From contig CAJUQZ010000003.1 of assembly GCA_910588755.1 (NCBI GenBank), positions 25,048-38,235 on the forward strand: a stretch of DNA of 13,188 nt. The letters run 5' to 3'. How positions within the stretch are numbered: the first letter of the stretch is position 1; every line of letters starts with the position of its first letter. Below the pieces are notes generated by a model, which ran no database searches, was not told where the DNA came from, and was given only the letters and a program-made list of their open reading frames with translations. Made by a program: the position numbers and the translations under genes. Origin of the DNA: an uncultured Lachnospiraceae bacterium. Its GTDB lineage: Bacteria; Bacillota; Clostridia; Lachnospirales; Lachnospiraceae. This document shows, one piece after another, positions 6,399 through 13,188 of the stretch.

Positions 6399-8513
6399 TC
6401 ATTCAATCGTCAATGTTTTCTCCATGCTGCGGTACAGCCGCTGCCTCGAGCAGCCGTCCTTTGCAGTCATCCACAGCGCATAAGTATCCGGCGGCAGCGC
6501 CCCCTCAAAGATCCAGTTGCAAAATCCTGTCAGCTCCACATGTTTCTCGTCCGGCAAAATCGCAGCCACGTCTTTGCGGTAGCGCCGCTGCACAGGCAGT
6601 TCCCACACCTTGCCGATGCTGTTGACTAGCAGGATCTTGAACTGATATCGCGCATTGTCCACGCCCGGCACATAGGCCCAGCCCTTGATGAGATAGTATG
6701 TCTTTTTCTTCTGCCCATTCCTGGTCACGGCCTTTGCGAAGTTCTCCCGGCCGCAGTCCTCCACCCGGATCATGATTGCCTGGTTCATGCTCTCGAGCGG
6801 CGGAAGCTTCTTTGACTCAGCAAGCATGTCGTCCGCGTCAAATATGTTAAAGAGCTCATACCGCTCCAGCCACCGGCATGCGTACTCCGGCTCCCCGCTG
6901 TTTAACAACGTCCCGATAAATGGATCTTTTCTGCACAGCTTTGCGTGCCGTTTGTACAGTACCTCCATCTCTGACCGCAGGCGTTTGAGCTTGTTCTCAT
7001 CCTGGAGATCATCGCCGCGGCTCAGCGACTCATGGTGGTAGAGCACCACATCGTTTCGCTGCACATTGTAGAGTCCCTTGCCGCATATACGAAAACACAA
7101 GTCCACATCATTGTACGCCACGGCAAGCCCCTCATACAGTCCTCCAAACGCAAGGAAATAATCCCTGCGCATCATAAGGCACGCTGCTGTGACGCCAATC
7201 AGGTCATATACGAAACGGTTTCTCCCATAATAGTACGAGACACTGTCATCAAGCTGTTTGAGCTTATGTCCCGGGCCGTAGATCGTGTTGGTAATCCCCG
7301 CGTGCTGTATCTTCGTCGAGCCCGGATACAGCAGCTTCGCGCCGACCGCCCCCACATGCTTTAAGGACGCGTGCCCCACCATACGCGCAAGCCAGCTGTC
7401 CTCAATCACCTCCATATCGTCGTTGAGCAGCAGGATATACTCTCCCTTTGCCTCCCGCACCCCCGCATTGCACATCGCGGAAAAATTGAATTCCATCGGG
7501 AGATACAAGTACGTAAACGAACACTCCTGCCTGAAATTTTCCAGTCCGATGCGCACCCGCGCCGTGCTGCCGTTGTCCACGACGATAATCTCATAATTGG
7601 GATAGTCCGTGTGCGCGTAAATCGAGCGGATACACTGCTTTAGCACCTCCGGATTATCCTTTGATGGGATGACAATGCTGACCAGCGGCTGATTGGGGAG
7701 CTCGTACACCGGATATGTGATGCCGGTCTGCGCGTCCTCCACCATCTTTCCAGTCAGACCGCGCCTAGCAAACGCCTGTTCGCGAATAAAATCATACGTC
7801 TTCCCGACACCGATAAAATCCGTCCTGTGCATCAGCCTGTCCTCGATCTCTTCCCGGCTCGTCCCCTTTTCATACGTGTGAAACAAAATCTTCTCGATAT
7901 GGCCGGGACGCCTGCCACGCTCTGTCGCCTTTAACACAAAATCATAGATGTTTTTCCGGTAATCGCTGTCGCCAAGCCACTTGACATCCTGATACGCCTC
8001 CCGGCGCACCGCAAAGATATTGCCAAAATACAGGAAGGAAAACAGCGTGTCCGGCGACCACATCGGTTTTGTCCACGGGAAAATCCGGTGCGCGCTCTCG
8101 TCGTTGACCAGGTCCCTGTCCACCTCCTTCTGTGTTTCCAGCATCCAGGTGTCCTCGTCGGCGTAGACGATATTCACATCCTTGTGCTGGTCAAAATACT
8201 GCGGAATCTCATGGTAGACATCCGCCGCGATTCGGCCCTCCTCCGACACAAACAGGACATACTCCTTGTCAAAACCTACAAGCGAGAAATCCCTGCCGCA
8301 CTCCTCCATATACGCAATGTCAAATCTAGGCCTCTGCTCTTCATTGGAATCCCGGCCGCCAGCCTGCTCATTCTCCTTAATCCACAGCAAATATGGATCT
8401 GTCTGGCAGCGCAGCGCTCTCTCGTACTCATTCATGCATTTTTTATACAATCTGCCCTGTATTGCTTCCTTTATCTTACCTAACATACCAATGAATCCCC
8501 CATCCCTGGGCAT
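6399..8513 (-). CDS. Family-2 glycosyltransferase with degenerate first GT domain and C-terminal beta-rich domain
   Basis: Protein of about 704 aa, paralogous to the next gene downstream. An N-terminal helical segment (EYERALRCQTDPYLLWIKEN, about 30-48) leads into a decayed GT domain: EYVLFVSEEGRI sits where intact relatives have a DxDD loop (SEEG at 90-93), followed by YADED (117-121) and KPMWSPDTL (149-157). The active-looking GT2 domain begins at LVSIVIPSKDN (about 277), with NDD (364-366), NDVDLCFRI (468-476) and HHESLSRG (about 493-500). A C-terminal domain (about 579-704) contains IKGWAYVPGVDNA and LPPDTYALW. The likely role is chain elongation or assembly of the exported polysaccharide at the membrane; the sugar is unknown. 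ATG 8513 follows the preceding stop by one base and has AAGGG 5 nt upstream. ATG 8486, giving MLGKIKEAIQ, with a G-rich stretch 9 nt upstream, is an alternative. An upstream extension to 8696 would lie inside the methyltransferase gene and has no support. Confidence 0.9.
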   Translation of the reverse strand: MPRDGGFIGMLGKIKEAIQGRLYKKCMNEYERALRCQTDPYLLWIKENEQAGGRDSNEEQRPRFDIAYMEECGRDFSLVGFDKEYVLFVSEEGRIAADVYHEIPQYFDQHKDVNIVYADEDTWMLETQKEVDRDLVNDESAHRIFPWTKPMWSPDTLFSFLYFGNIFAVRREAYQDVKWLGDSDYRKNIYDFVLKATERGRRPGHIEKILFHTYEKGTSREEIEDRLMHRTDFIGVGKTYDFIREQAFARRGLTGKMVEDAQTGITYPVYELPNQPLVSIVIPSKDNPEVLKQCIRSIYAHTDYPNYEIIVVDNGSTARVRIGLENFRQECSFTYLYLPMEFNFSAMCNAGVREAKGEYILLLNDDMEVIEDSWLARMVGHASLKHVGAVGAKLLYPGSTKIQHAGITNTIYGPGHKLKQLDDSVSYYYGRNRFVYDLIGVTAACLMMRRDYFLAFGGLYEGLAVAYNDVDLCFRICGKGLYNVQRNDVVLYHHESLSRGDDLQDENKLKRLRSEMEVLYKRHAKLCRKDPFIGTLLNSGEPEYACRWLERYELFNIFDADDMLAESKKLPPLESMNQAIMIRVEDCGRENFAKAVTRNGQKKKTYYLIKGWAYVPGVDNARYQFKILLVNSIGKVWELPVQRRYRKDVAAILPDEKHVELTGFCNWIFEGALPPDTYALWMTAKDGCSRQRLYRSMEKTLTIE

Positions 8514-8514
8514 G

Positions 8515-10614
8515 TTAACCCTTTCGCTTTGTTTTGAAAAACCCCTTTGTCTTCGTAACAAAATTCTTTTTTTCGGCGTGCTGCACCAGCTGGCTGGCAA
8601 GCGCCTGCGGAAGTTCCAGAATATCCATATCCACAACGAGATGGCATCCCCCCTCGACCTCAATCGTACAGTTGGGATCTTCATTGTCAAACACAATCAG
8701 TCCGCACTCCTGCCGGCTTCCGTTCACCTCAATCTCATCTGCCGTATAAATCCGTTCCCCTGCCCTGATCTCCCTTATATCTGCCACGCAGGGATACATG
8801 CACGGGTCGATCCGGACTCTCACGGCACTGTCCGGAATGTCATATTCCACCCTGAAATACCGCCCGATTGTAAAACAGTCCAGAAGCCGTACTGAATTCT
8901 CCTCGCTGAAACCCTCTCCGTAATCCACAAAAATCTGCGATATATACTGCAAGTCCGCATGCTCGCAGTACTTTAGCATCCCGTCAAGCGCATACGCCCT
9001 GTTTCCAATCAGCTCCCGCATACGTCCCGCCGACGCATGGCTCTCCGTGATATGCAGCTGAAACGCCTTTTCCTCCTCGACAGCCGCCGCAATCTCCTCG
9101 TCTGTAAATCCCAGAATATCCTTCATCAGAAGGTCCTGACACGCCTTCCGCATCTCGCCGCCCAGCGTATAATTGTAAAAGGCGCGGAATGCGATATCCT
9201 TCACCTCGATATGCTTGTCAAACGTCCACTCATAGTCAATGACATGCCACTGTTTTCCATCTACCAGAATATTGGGAAAGATAAAATCGAAATTGCTGAC
9301 CGCATAGGTGTCCTCGTTGTAGTGGAGCCAGTGCAGGTACTCCTGCACCAACGCCTTAAAACCTGCGACATCCGCCTGCATCAGACGCTCGTCAAGCAGT
9401 TTCTCCAGCGTTTCCCCGCGGCAAAATTCAAAGGAAAGCCCGTCTTTGACATCATCTCCGATCACGGTGCACTTGTTAATATCTATCTTAGTTCCCTCGT
9501 ACCGCGCGGAGAGCTGCTCATACGCCTGCTTTGTGTTCAGCAGATGTCTGTGGGCGGCTTCTGTGTCCGGAAGCTTCTCCACATGCATCTGTCCGGGGGC
9601 CTCCCTGACAATGGAAGTGCGCACCGCCCACTTTGCAGCCCTGTCATTGGAAAACTTTGTGTAGATCACATTCGGCGCGCCCCCCACCACGAGCAGATAG
9701 GAGTTTGAAAAAAGCGGAAACTCTTTCTCCTCTATTATCTCATCAAACACCTGCTTCTCGTCAAACAGCAGTACGCGCTGCCTGTCAAAATTTCTCAGGT
9801 TGTTGGAAAGCTCACCCTTTTTTGGCAGATAGCGGTCTGAATAGATGGCAGTCGCAAACTTATAGTCCGGATACGGGTAATAAAATGCATACTCATGAAT
9901 CCCGGCCCTGTCAAGCAGACTCTCCAGACCATGACGCGTGAACGTCCGCGCCGAACCGCCCTCGCGGTATCCCTCCAATCCGGAAAAATATGTCCCCAGG
10001 TGGTCCTCGCGGCAGCCAGCCCAGTATTTGAGTCCAAACTTATTTTCGATGGCAATAACCAGACGCCCGTCAAGCTTCCTGTGGCGGTCGCAGATCCGCA
10101 AAAAATCTTCATATGGAGACGCGCCGCCAATATAGGACTGTCCGTACTCAAAGACACCAATCAGCAGCACATAGTCATAGTCCTCGTCAAGATGCGGCTC
10201 GATATCCTTGAAGTTTCCCACCGTAATCGTGACATTGTCCGCATTGCGGTTGCGGTAAGCATTGATCATGCTGCGCTTCCTGGACAATTCTATGCAAGTG
10301 ACGCTCCCTGCCCTCTTTGCCAGCTGGCCCGTGACTGCACCGCAGCCTGAGCCAATCTCAAGCACTTTATCTGTTTTCTTAAATGGAATCCAGTCTATGA
10401 TGTTTTTACGAAGCGGCGAGAAATGATAAAAAACAGGCCAACTCTTCTCTCTCTCGATAATCTTAGGAAAGTCCTCGGGCGGATTGTACATGGCAATGTC
10501 AAGCATCTTGTCCTCGATATCGCCGTCGGTATACAGATCCTGCCCTGAATAGTACGTATAATCTAAGGTTACGCTGCCGATTTTCTCCAGTTTTAACTGC
10601 ACAACCTCTTCCAT
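8515..10614 (-). CDS. SAM-dependent methyltransferase fused to a kinase-like domain (WbdD-like candidate)
   Basis: Protein of 699 aa with three parts. Residues about 60-240 form a class I methyltransferase: motif I is VLEIGSGCGAVT (84-95), the acidic strand is CIELSRKR (107-114), and DYVLLIGVFEYG follows (148-158). Residues about 315-480 look like an aminoglycoside-phosphotransferase-type kinase fold: FEFCRGETLEKLL as hinge region, then FDFIFPNIL (442-450) with Asp 443 and Asn 448 at catalytic-loop positions, and HVIDYEW (457-463) with Asp 460 at the metal-binding position. Residues about 560-670 are a beta-rich, unassigned domain, and the tail (KTKGFFKTKRKG) is strongly basic and could touch the membrane. 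E. coli WbdD has the same methyltransferase-then-kinase order and similar length, and caps O-antigen chain ends. The position directly after wzt supports that role, but substrate and capping activity are inferred. Start ATG 10614 has GGGAGG (10626-10621) at 6-nt spacing. A 5-bp hairpin (10644-10629) lies just upstream of that site. Confidence 0.85.
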   Translation of the reverse strand: MEEVVQLKLEKIGSVTLDYTYYSGQDLYTDGDIEDKMLDIAMYNPPEDFPKIIEREKSWPVFYHFSPLRKNIIDWIPFKKTDKVLEIGSGCGAVTGQLAKRAGSVTCIELSRKRSMINAYRNRNADNVTITVGNFKDIEPHLDEDYDYVLLIGVFEYGQSYIGGASPYEDFLRICDRHRKLDGRLVIAIENKFGLKYWAGCREDHLGTYFSGLEGYREGGSARTFTRHGLESLLDRAGIHEYAFYYPYPDYKFATAIYSDRYLPKKGELSNNLRNFDRQRVLLFDEKQVFDEIIEEKEFPLFSNSYLLVVGGAPNVIYTKFSNDRAAKWAVRTSIVREAPGQMHVEKLPDTEAAHRHLLNTKQAYEQLSARYEGTKIDINKCTVIGDDVKDGLSFEFCRGETLEKLLDERLMQADVAGFKALVQEYLHWLHYNEDTYAVSNFDFIFPNILVDGKQWHVIDYEWTFDKHIEVKDIAFRAFYNYTLGGEMRKACQDLLMKDILGFTDEEIAAAVEEEKAFQLHITESHASAGRMRELIGNRAYALDGMLKYCEHADLQYISQIFVDYGEGFSEENSVRLLDCFTIGRYFRVEYDIPDSAVRVRIDPCMYPCVADIREIRAGERIYTADEIEVNGSRQECGLIVFDNEDPNCTIEVEGGCHLVVDMDILELPQALASQLVQHAEKKNFVTKTKGFFKTKRKG

Positions 10615-10668
10615 TCTACACCTCCCTGCGCGCTCTTTTGCGCGTATCCGTCAACAGCCTGAAAGGCG

Positions 10669-12018
10669 CTAACCGTCCAGCTCCTTTACCTCCACTGTCG
10701 AATCCATGTCATAATAACCCACCGTGTTTTTGTCGGAAACCACTGTCACGTCGAGCGCGTCATAGAGCCTGTGATACACCTTAAAATCATCCCCCTCATA
10801 GCCCGTCACGCCAAAGGAGAGCAGATACTCCCCGCCCTGCAGCGACATCTTCTGCGTAAAGCAGACTTCCTTTCCGTCCCCCGCCCTGACGGACTCCAAA
10901 AACGCTTTCTCAAACATGGTATTGGTTCCTGTGATCTCCGTTCCCTTCGCGGTCTTAAACGAAAAGGCAAAGATGGGTGCCGGCAGATCCTCAAAAAACC
11001 GTACCCGCATATATAAATGAAACTCGAGCCCTTTCAGGATAGAATTTGTTCTGATCCCCCGGTCGTCCGTCAGGAAAACCTCCTCGATCTGCGCCTGCCT
11101 CGTCCCGTACTCCAGCGTCTTTATCTCCTGCGTGTCCCCATGCTGTCTTGCACGCTCCTGCACTGCCGCCTGGCGCTGGACCGCCTCCTGGACCTCGGCA
11201 TCATCAAGCAGGTTCTGCTGTCCTTGCCGGCCTGGCAGTTCATACTGCCCCACCAGGACGCGCTTGTAGTCGTCGATCATCGCCTTTGGCGAGCCCTCCC
11301 CGAGCTTCACGCCCTGGTTGAGCAGAATCACTCTGTCACAATACTTCGCAATGCTGCTCAGGTCATGGCTCACAATCATGATCGTCTTGCCCATCTTTTT
11401 AAATTCATCAAACTTGTGATAACACTTTGCCTGAAAAAAGACATCGCCGACCGAGAGCGCCTCGTCCACAATCAGAATCTCCGGGTCGATATTGATCGCC
11501 ACCGAAAAGGCCAGACGCACAAACATACCGCTCGAATATGTCTTCACCGGCTGGTGGACATAGTCCCCGATGTCCGCAAAATCGAGAATGTCCTGCATTC
11601 TCGCCTCAATCTCCTCGTTGGAAAAACCGTTCATAGTGCCGTTTAAATATATATTTTCTATGCCGGAATACTCCATATTGAACCCGGCGCCAAGCTCCAG
11701 CAGGGCAGAGATCCGCCCGTTGACCGTGACGCTGCCGCTTGACGGATTCAGCACGCCTGTTATTATCTTTAGAATTGTAGACTTGCCGGAACCGTTTGTC
11801 CCGATGATACCGACACACTCCCCCTGCCTGACATCAAAGCTGACATCAGACAGCGCGTGCGCCTCGCGGTATTTCTGCTCCCTAGTAAGCCTCAGGGCCT
11901 CCTTGAGCCTGTCCATCGGCTTGTCGTAGAGCTTATAGGACTTGCTGACATGCACCACCGAAATCGCAGTCGCCGTCCCCGCGGCATTTTCTTCTATATG
12001 CAGCTGTTTATCTTCCAT
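10669..12018 (-). CDS. wzt: Polysaccharide ABC exporter ATPase with C-terminal Wzt domain
   Basis: Protein of 449 aa, the ATP-hydrolysing subunit of a Wzm/Wzt-type exporter that moves lipid-linked polysaccharide across the cytoplasmic membrane. The nucleotide-binding domain has Walker A GTNGSGKST (73-81), an atypical signature YSSGM (161-165, usual for this subfamily), Walker B ILIVDE (181-186) and the H-loop MIVSHD (214-219). A Gln/Glu-rich linker (about 263-300) joins it to a C-terminal beta-rich domain (about 301-445) with the pattern of the Wzt C-terminal family, including FHLYMRVRF, NTMFEKAF and GGEYLLSFGVTG. In E. coli O9a-type systems that domain binds the modified chain end. Many exporter ATPases without a capping system are only about 250 aa and lack it. 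The start at 12018 has a G-rich stretch GGGGG (12027-12023) 4 nt upstream, a weak ribosome site. It pairs with wzm upstream, from which it is separated by an unusual 225-nt gap. Confidence 0.93.
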   Translation of the reverse strand: MEDKQLHIEENAAGTATAISVVHVSKSYKLYDKPMDRLKEALRLTREQKYREAHALSDVSFDVRQGECVGIIGTNGSGKSTILKIITGVLNPSSGSVTVNGRISALLELGAGFNMEYSGIENIYLNGTMNGFSNEEIEARMQDILDFADIGDYVHQPVKTYSSGMFVRLAFSVAINIDPEILIVDEALSVGDVFFQAKCYHKFDEFKKMGKTIMIVSHDLSSIAKYCDRVILLNQGVKLGEGSPKAMIDDYKRVLVGQYELPGRQGQQNLLDDAEVQEAVQRQAAVQERARQHGDTQEIKTLEYGTRQAQIEEVFLTDDRGIRTNSILKGLEFHLYMRVRFFEDLPAPIFAFSFKTAKGTEITGTNTMFEKAFLESVRAGDGKEVCFTQKMSLQGGEYLLSFGVTGYEGDDFKVYHRLYDALDVTVVSDKNTVGYYDMDSTVEVKELDG

Positions 12019-12077
12019 AATTCCCCCGTTTTTATCAAGCAGGCAAAACGCTCACCCTGGTCAATGCACAACCTTAG

Positions 12078-12110
12078 CAATACGTGTGCAAAATGTACCC
12101 TAAGCCTTCT
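12078..12110 (-). repeat. Diverged duplicate of the last 33 nt before the wzm stop (relic wzm tail)
   Basis: Matches 12247-12279 at 29 of 33 positions in direct orientation, 169 nt away. On the minus strand the genuine wzm end reads RRLRVHFADVL and this copy reads RRLRVHFAHVL in the same frame. Of the four mismatches, two are synonymous third-position changes (GTG/GTA, GCG/GCA) and two fall in the single D-to-H codon. Similarity stops abruptly at 12110. The pattern suggests the tail of a separate wzm allele rather than a fresh duplication. Confidence 0.75.
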
Positions 12111-12140
12111 ATATGCATTCCATCACTTTATTATTACTCA

Positions 12141-12154
12141 CACAAAAGTGAAGC
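12141..12154. repeat. Short direct repeat, copy 1
   Basis: CACAAAAGTGAAGC on the plus strand, repeated at 12218-12232 with one extra A. It lies inside the wzm-wzt gap between the two copies of the wzm tail. Too short to name; it may reflect further local duplication. Confidence 0.45.
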
Positions 12155-12217
12155 TTTTTACAGATAAATGCACAGGCATTCATCATGACTTCCATAATAC
12201 CCTCATTTTAGTATACG

Positions 12218-12232
12218 CACAAAAAGTGAAGC
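12218..12232. repeat. Short direct repeat, copy 2
   Basis: CACAAAAAGTGAAGC on the plus strand, the partner of 12141-12154 with one inserted A. It lies 12 nt downstream of the wzm stop in the direction of transcription. Confidence 0.45.
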
Positions 12233-12243
12233 ATCCATCTTTA

Positions 12244-13059
12244 CTACAATACATCCGCAAAATGCACCCTAAGCCTTCTGAAAATCCACGTCCCCACCCC
12301 GAACAGCACCGCGGTGAAAACCCAGAAATACACCGTCATGCCCATGTCCTGCCAGAACCACGTATCGGCGAACATGGCATTTCTGTAGCCGTTGACGACA
12401 TAAAAGATCGGATTGCACCTAAGGATCGCCTGAATCACTGGCTCCCCGTCAAGAAGCGCGATATTCCACAGAATCGGTGTCGCCCACATCCCCACCTGCA
12501 GGAAAATATTGACAATCTGCATCAGATCCCGGAAAAAGACAGCAACCGCGCATGTCGTGTAGCTGATGGCCAGCACAAGCGCAAACAGGCAGAAGCTGTA
12601 ATAAACCAGCTGCAGCAGGTAAATGTCGGGCCGATACCCATATCCAAAATACAGTAGAAGCATAAACGCCACAAAAAAGGCATGTGTAAACGAAGCCGCA
12701 ATCAGCTTCACAACCGGAATCACACGGATCTGGAAGACCACCTTCTTCACCAGATAACTGTACTCTAAAAGGGACGTCGTCCCGTTGCTGACCGCCTCGC
12801 TAAAGTAAAACCACGGCACGAGTCCCGCCGTCAGCCACAGGACATAAGGCGCCTCCACTCCCACCGTCAAAAGCTCCTTCTTGTCCGCCATCATGATGTG
12901 CCCAAACACAAACCAGTACAGCAGCACCGTCACGACAGGCTGCGCAAACGCCCACACACGCCCCAGATAGGAGCCTGCGAAACGGTTCTTGAAATCGTTC
13001 TTCGCAAGCTTCCAGATCAGATGCCGTGACTGCCACAACCCCGCCAAACTATTTTTCAT
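12244..13059 (-). CDS. wzm: Polysaccharide ABC exporter permease (ABC-2 type)
   Basis: Integral membrane protein of 271 aa, the channel-forming partner of Wzt, exporting lipid-linked glycan across the cytoplasmic membrane. After a short amphipathic N-terminus (LIWKLAKNDFKNRFAGSYLG, typical of Wzm/TagG/RgpC permeases), about six hydrophobic segments can be seen, near residues 38-56, 72-92, 113-138, 146-171, 176-199 and 238-260. Family-typical stretches FRDLMQIVNIFLQVGMWATP and NPIFYVVNGYRNAMF are present. ATG 13059 is chosen because AAAGGA lies 9 nt upstream and the ATGA overlaps the rfbC stop codon, showing coupling; a GTG at 13086 would overlap rfbC more deeply and is less likely. The last 11 codons occur again, slightly changed, in the following gap. 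Confidence 0.93.
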   Translation of the reverse strand: MKNSLAGLWQSRHLIWKLAKNDFKNRFAGSYLGRVWAFAQPVVTVLLYWFVFGHIMMADKKELLTVGVEAPYVLWLTAGLVPWFYFSEAVSNGTTSLLEYSYLVKKVVFQIRVIPVVKLIAASFTHAFFVAFMLLLYFGYGYRPDIYLLQLVYYSFCLFALVLAISYTTCAVAVFFRDLMQIVNIFLQVGMWATPILWNIALLDGEPVIQAILRCNPIFYVVNGYRNAMFADTWFWQDMGMTVYFWVFTAVLFGVGTWIFRRLRVHFADVL

Positions 13060-13188
13060 CGCTTCAAGTCCTTTATGCCGCCCCACTTTTTGTCCCTGTC
13101 AGAGAAAATGAGCTCCATTCCCTCCGGAATCGGCCACTGCACCCCGATATCGGGATCATTCCACATCAAACCGCCCTCGTCATTCGGG
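13056..13188 (-). CDS. rfbC: dTDP-4-dehydrorhamnose 3,5-epimerase, C-terminal fragment (runs off window)
   Basis: Only the last 43 residues are in the window, reading NDPDIGVQWPIPEGMELIFS followed by DRDKKWGGIKDLKR and a TGA stop. The D-P-D-I-G-[IV]-x-W-P stretch and the S-[DE]-[RK]-D-K-K-W-x-G motif are characteristic of the RmlC/RfbC C-terminus. The enzyme converts dTDP-4-keto-6-deoxyglucose to dTDP-4-keto-L-rhamnose, the third step to dTDP-L-rhamnose. Its stop overlaps the wzm start (ATGA), so both are in one operon. This is the best evidence that the exported glycan contains rhamnose. Confidence 0.9.
   Translation of the reverse strand, partial: PNDEGGLMWNDPDIGVQWPIPEGMELIFSDRDKKWGGIKDLKR

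Larger units (their letters stand above)
12019..12243 (-). other. AT-rich wzm-wzt gap with relic repeats
   Basis: This 225-nt stretch interrupts an otherwise tightly packed operon. It is visibly more AT-rich than the flanking genes and contains a diverged copy of the wzm 3' end (12078-12110) plus a pair of short direct repeats. I see no strong promoter, no good terminator and no convincing gene in it. A TATACT-like element exists near 12211-12216 on the minus strand, but without a matching -35. It may be scar DNA from recombination at the exporter genes. Confidence 0.6.

Noticed and set aside
8514..8696. N-terminal extension of the first glycosyltransferase to 8696
   Set aside because: It would lie inside the methyltransferase gene in another frame, with Arg/Trp-rich sequence atypical of the family; ATG 8513 or 8486 explains the start better.
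10629..10644. Short GC hairpin between wzt and the methyltransferase gene
   Set aside because: A 5-bp stem with a 6-nt loop and no U tract; too weak for a terminator, at most a minor effect on the adjacent ribosome site.
12109..12195. 28-codon minus-strand frame in the wzm-wzt gap (MEVMMNACAF...)
   Set aside because: Very short, only a weak AGGG upstream, overlaps the repeat copies, and has no recognisable peptide features.
12111..12243. Possible small mobile element (MITE) in the wzm-wzt gap
   Set aside because: No terminal inverted repeats were found, and the flanking 33-nt repeats encode the wzm tail in frame, which fits a gene relic better than a target-site duplication.
11857..12657. 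Plus-strand open frame of 266 codons spanning the wzm-wzt gap
   Set aside because: It is antisense to the ends of both exporter genes, low in domain character (rich in His, Pro and Arg), and has no ribosome site I could support.

Overview
The window is a stretch of a cell-surface polysaccharide locus. Every gene that can be supported lies on the minus strand, so transcription runs from high to low coordinates. Balanced base composition, strong AGGAGG-type ribosome binding sites, and the combination of a PgcA/PGM2-type phosphoglucomutase with large two-module family-2 glycosyltransferases suggest a low-to-mid GC Firmicute. A gut clostridium of the Lachnospiraceae is most likely. This placement is inference; no rRNA or other marker gene is present.

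Layout in order of transcription: the 3' end of rfbC/rmlC, the dTDP-4-dehydrorhamnose 3,5-epimerase (13188-13056); wzm, an ABC-2 exporter permease whose ATG overlaps the rfbC stop (13059-12244); a 225-nt gap with a duplicated wzm tail (12243-12019); wzt, the exporter ATPase with a C-terminal extra domain (12018-10669); a 699-aa methyltransferase plus kinase-like fusion (10614-8515); three large family-2 glycosyltransferases in tight succession (8513-6399, 6392-4104, 4144-2090); a promoter-bearing gap (2089-1963); a phosphoglucomutase (1962-235) with a hairpin terminator (222-189); and the start of a GtrA-family membrane protein that runs off the window (166-1).

How the genes could work together: the phosphoglucomutase supplies glucose-1-phosphate, the entry point to dTDP-L-rhamnose, and RfbC performs the third step of that pathway. 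The glycosyltransferases would build a rhamnose-containing chain on a lipid carrier at the cytoplasmic face, and Wzm/Wzt would export it. The methyltransferase/kinase fusion next to a Wzt with a C-terminal domain resembles the WbdD/Wzt logic known from E. coli O8/O9-type O antigens. There the non-reducing end is capped by phosphate and/or methyl, and the Wzt C-terminal domain recognises the cap. Finding that logic in a Gram-positive locus is the most interesting reading of this window. The GtrA-like protein may serve later side-chain decoration.

Other points of interest: two of the three glycosyltransferases carry a first GT domain that has lost its DxD motif and N-terminal half; one of these also has an altered catalytic-base motif in its second domain; and the wzm-wzt gap holds what looks like the leftover 3' end of a different wzm allele, a sign of recombination. 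No tRNA, rRNA, CRISPR array, transposase or phage gene was seen.
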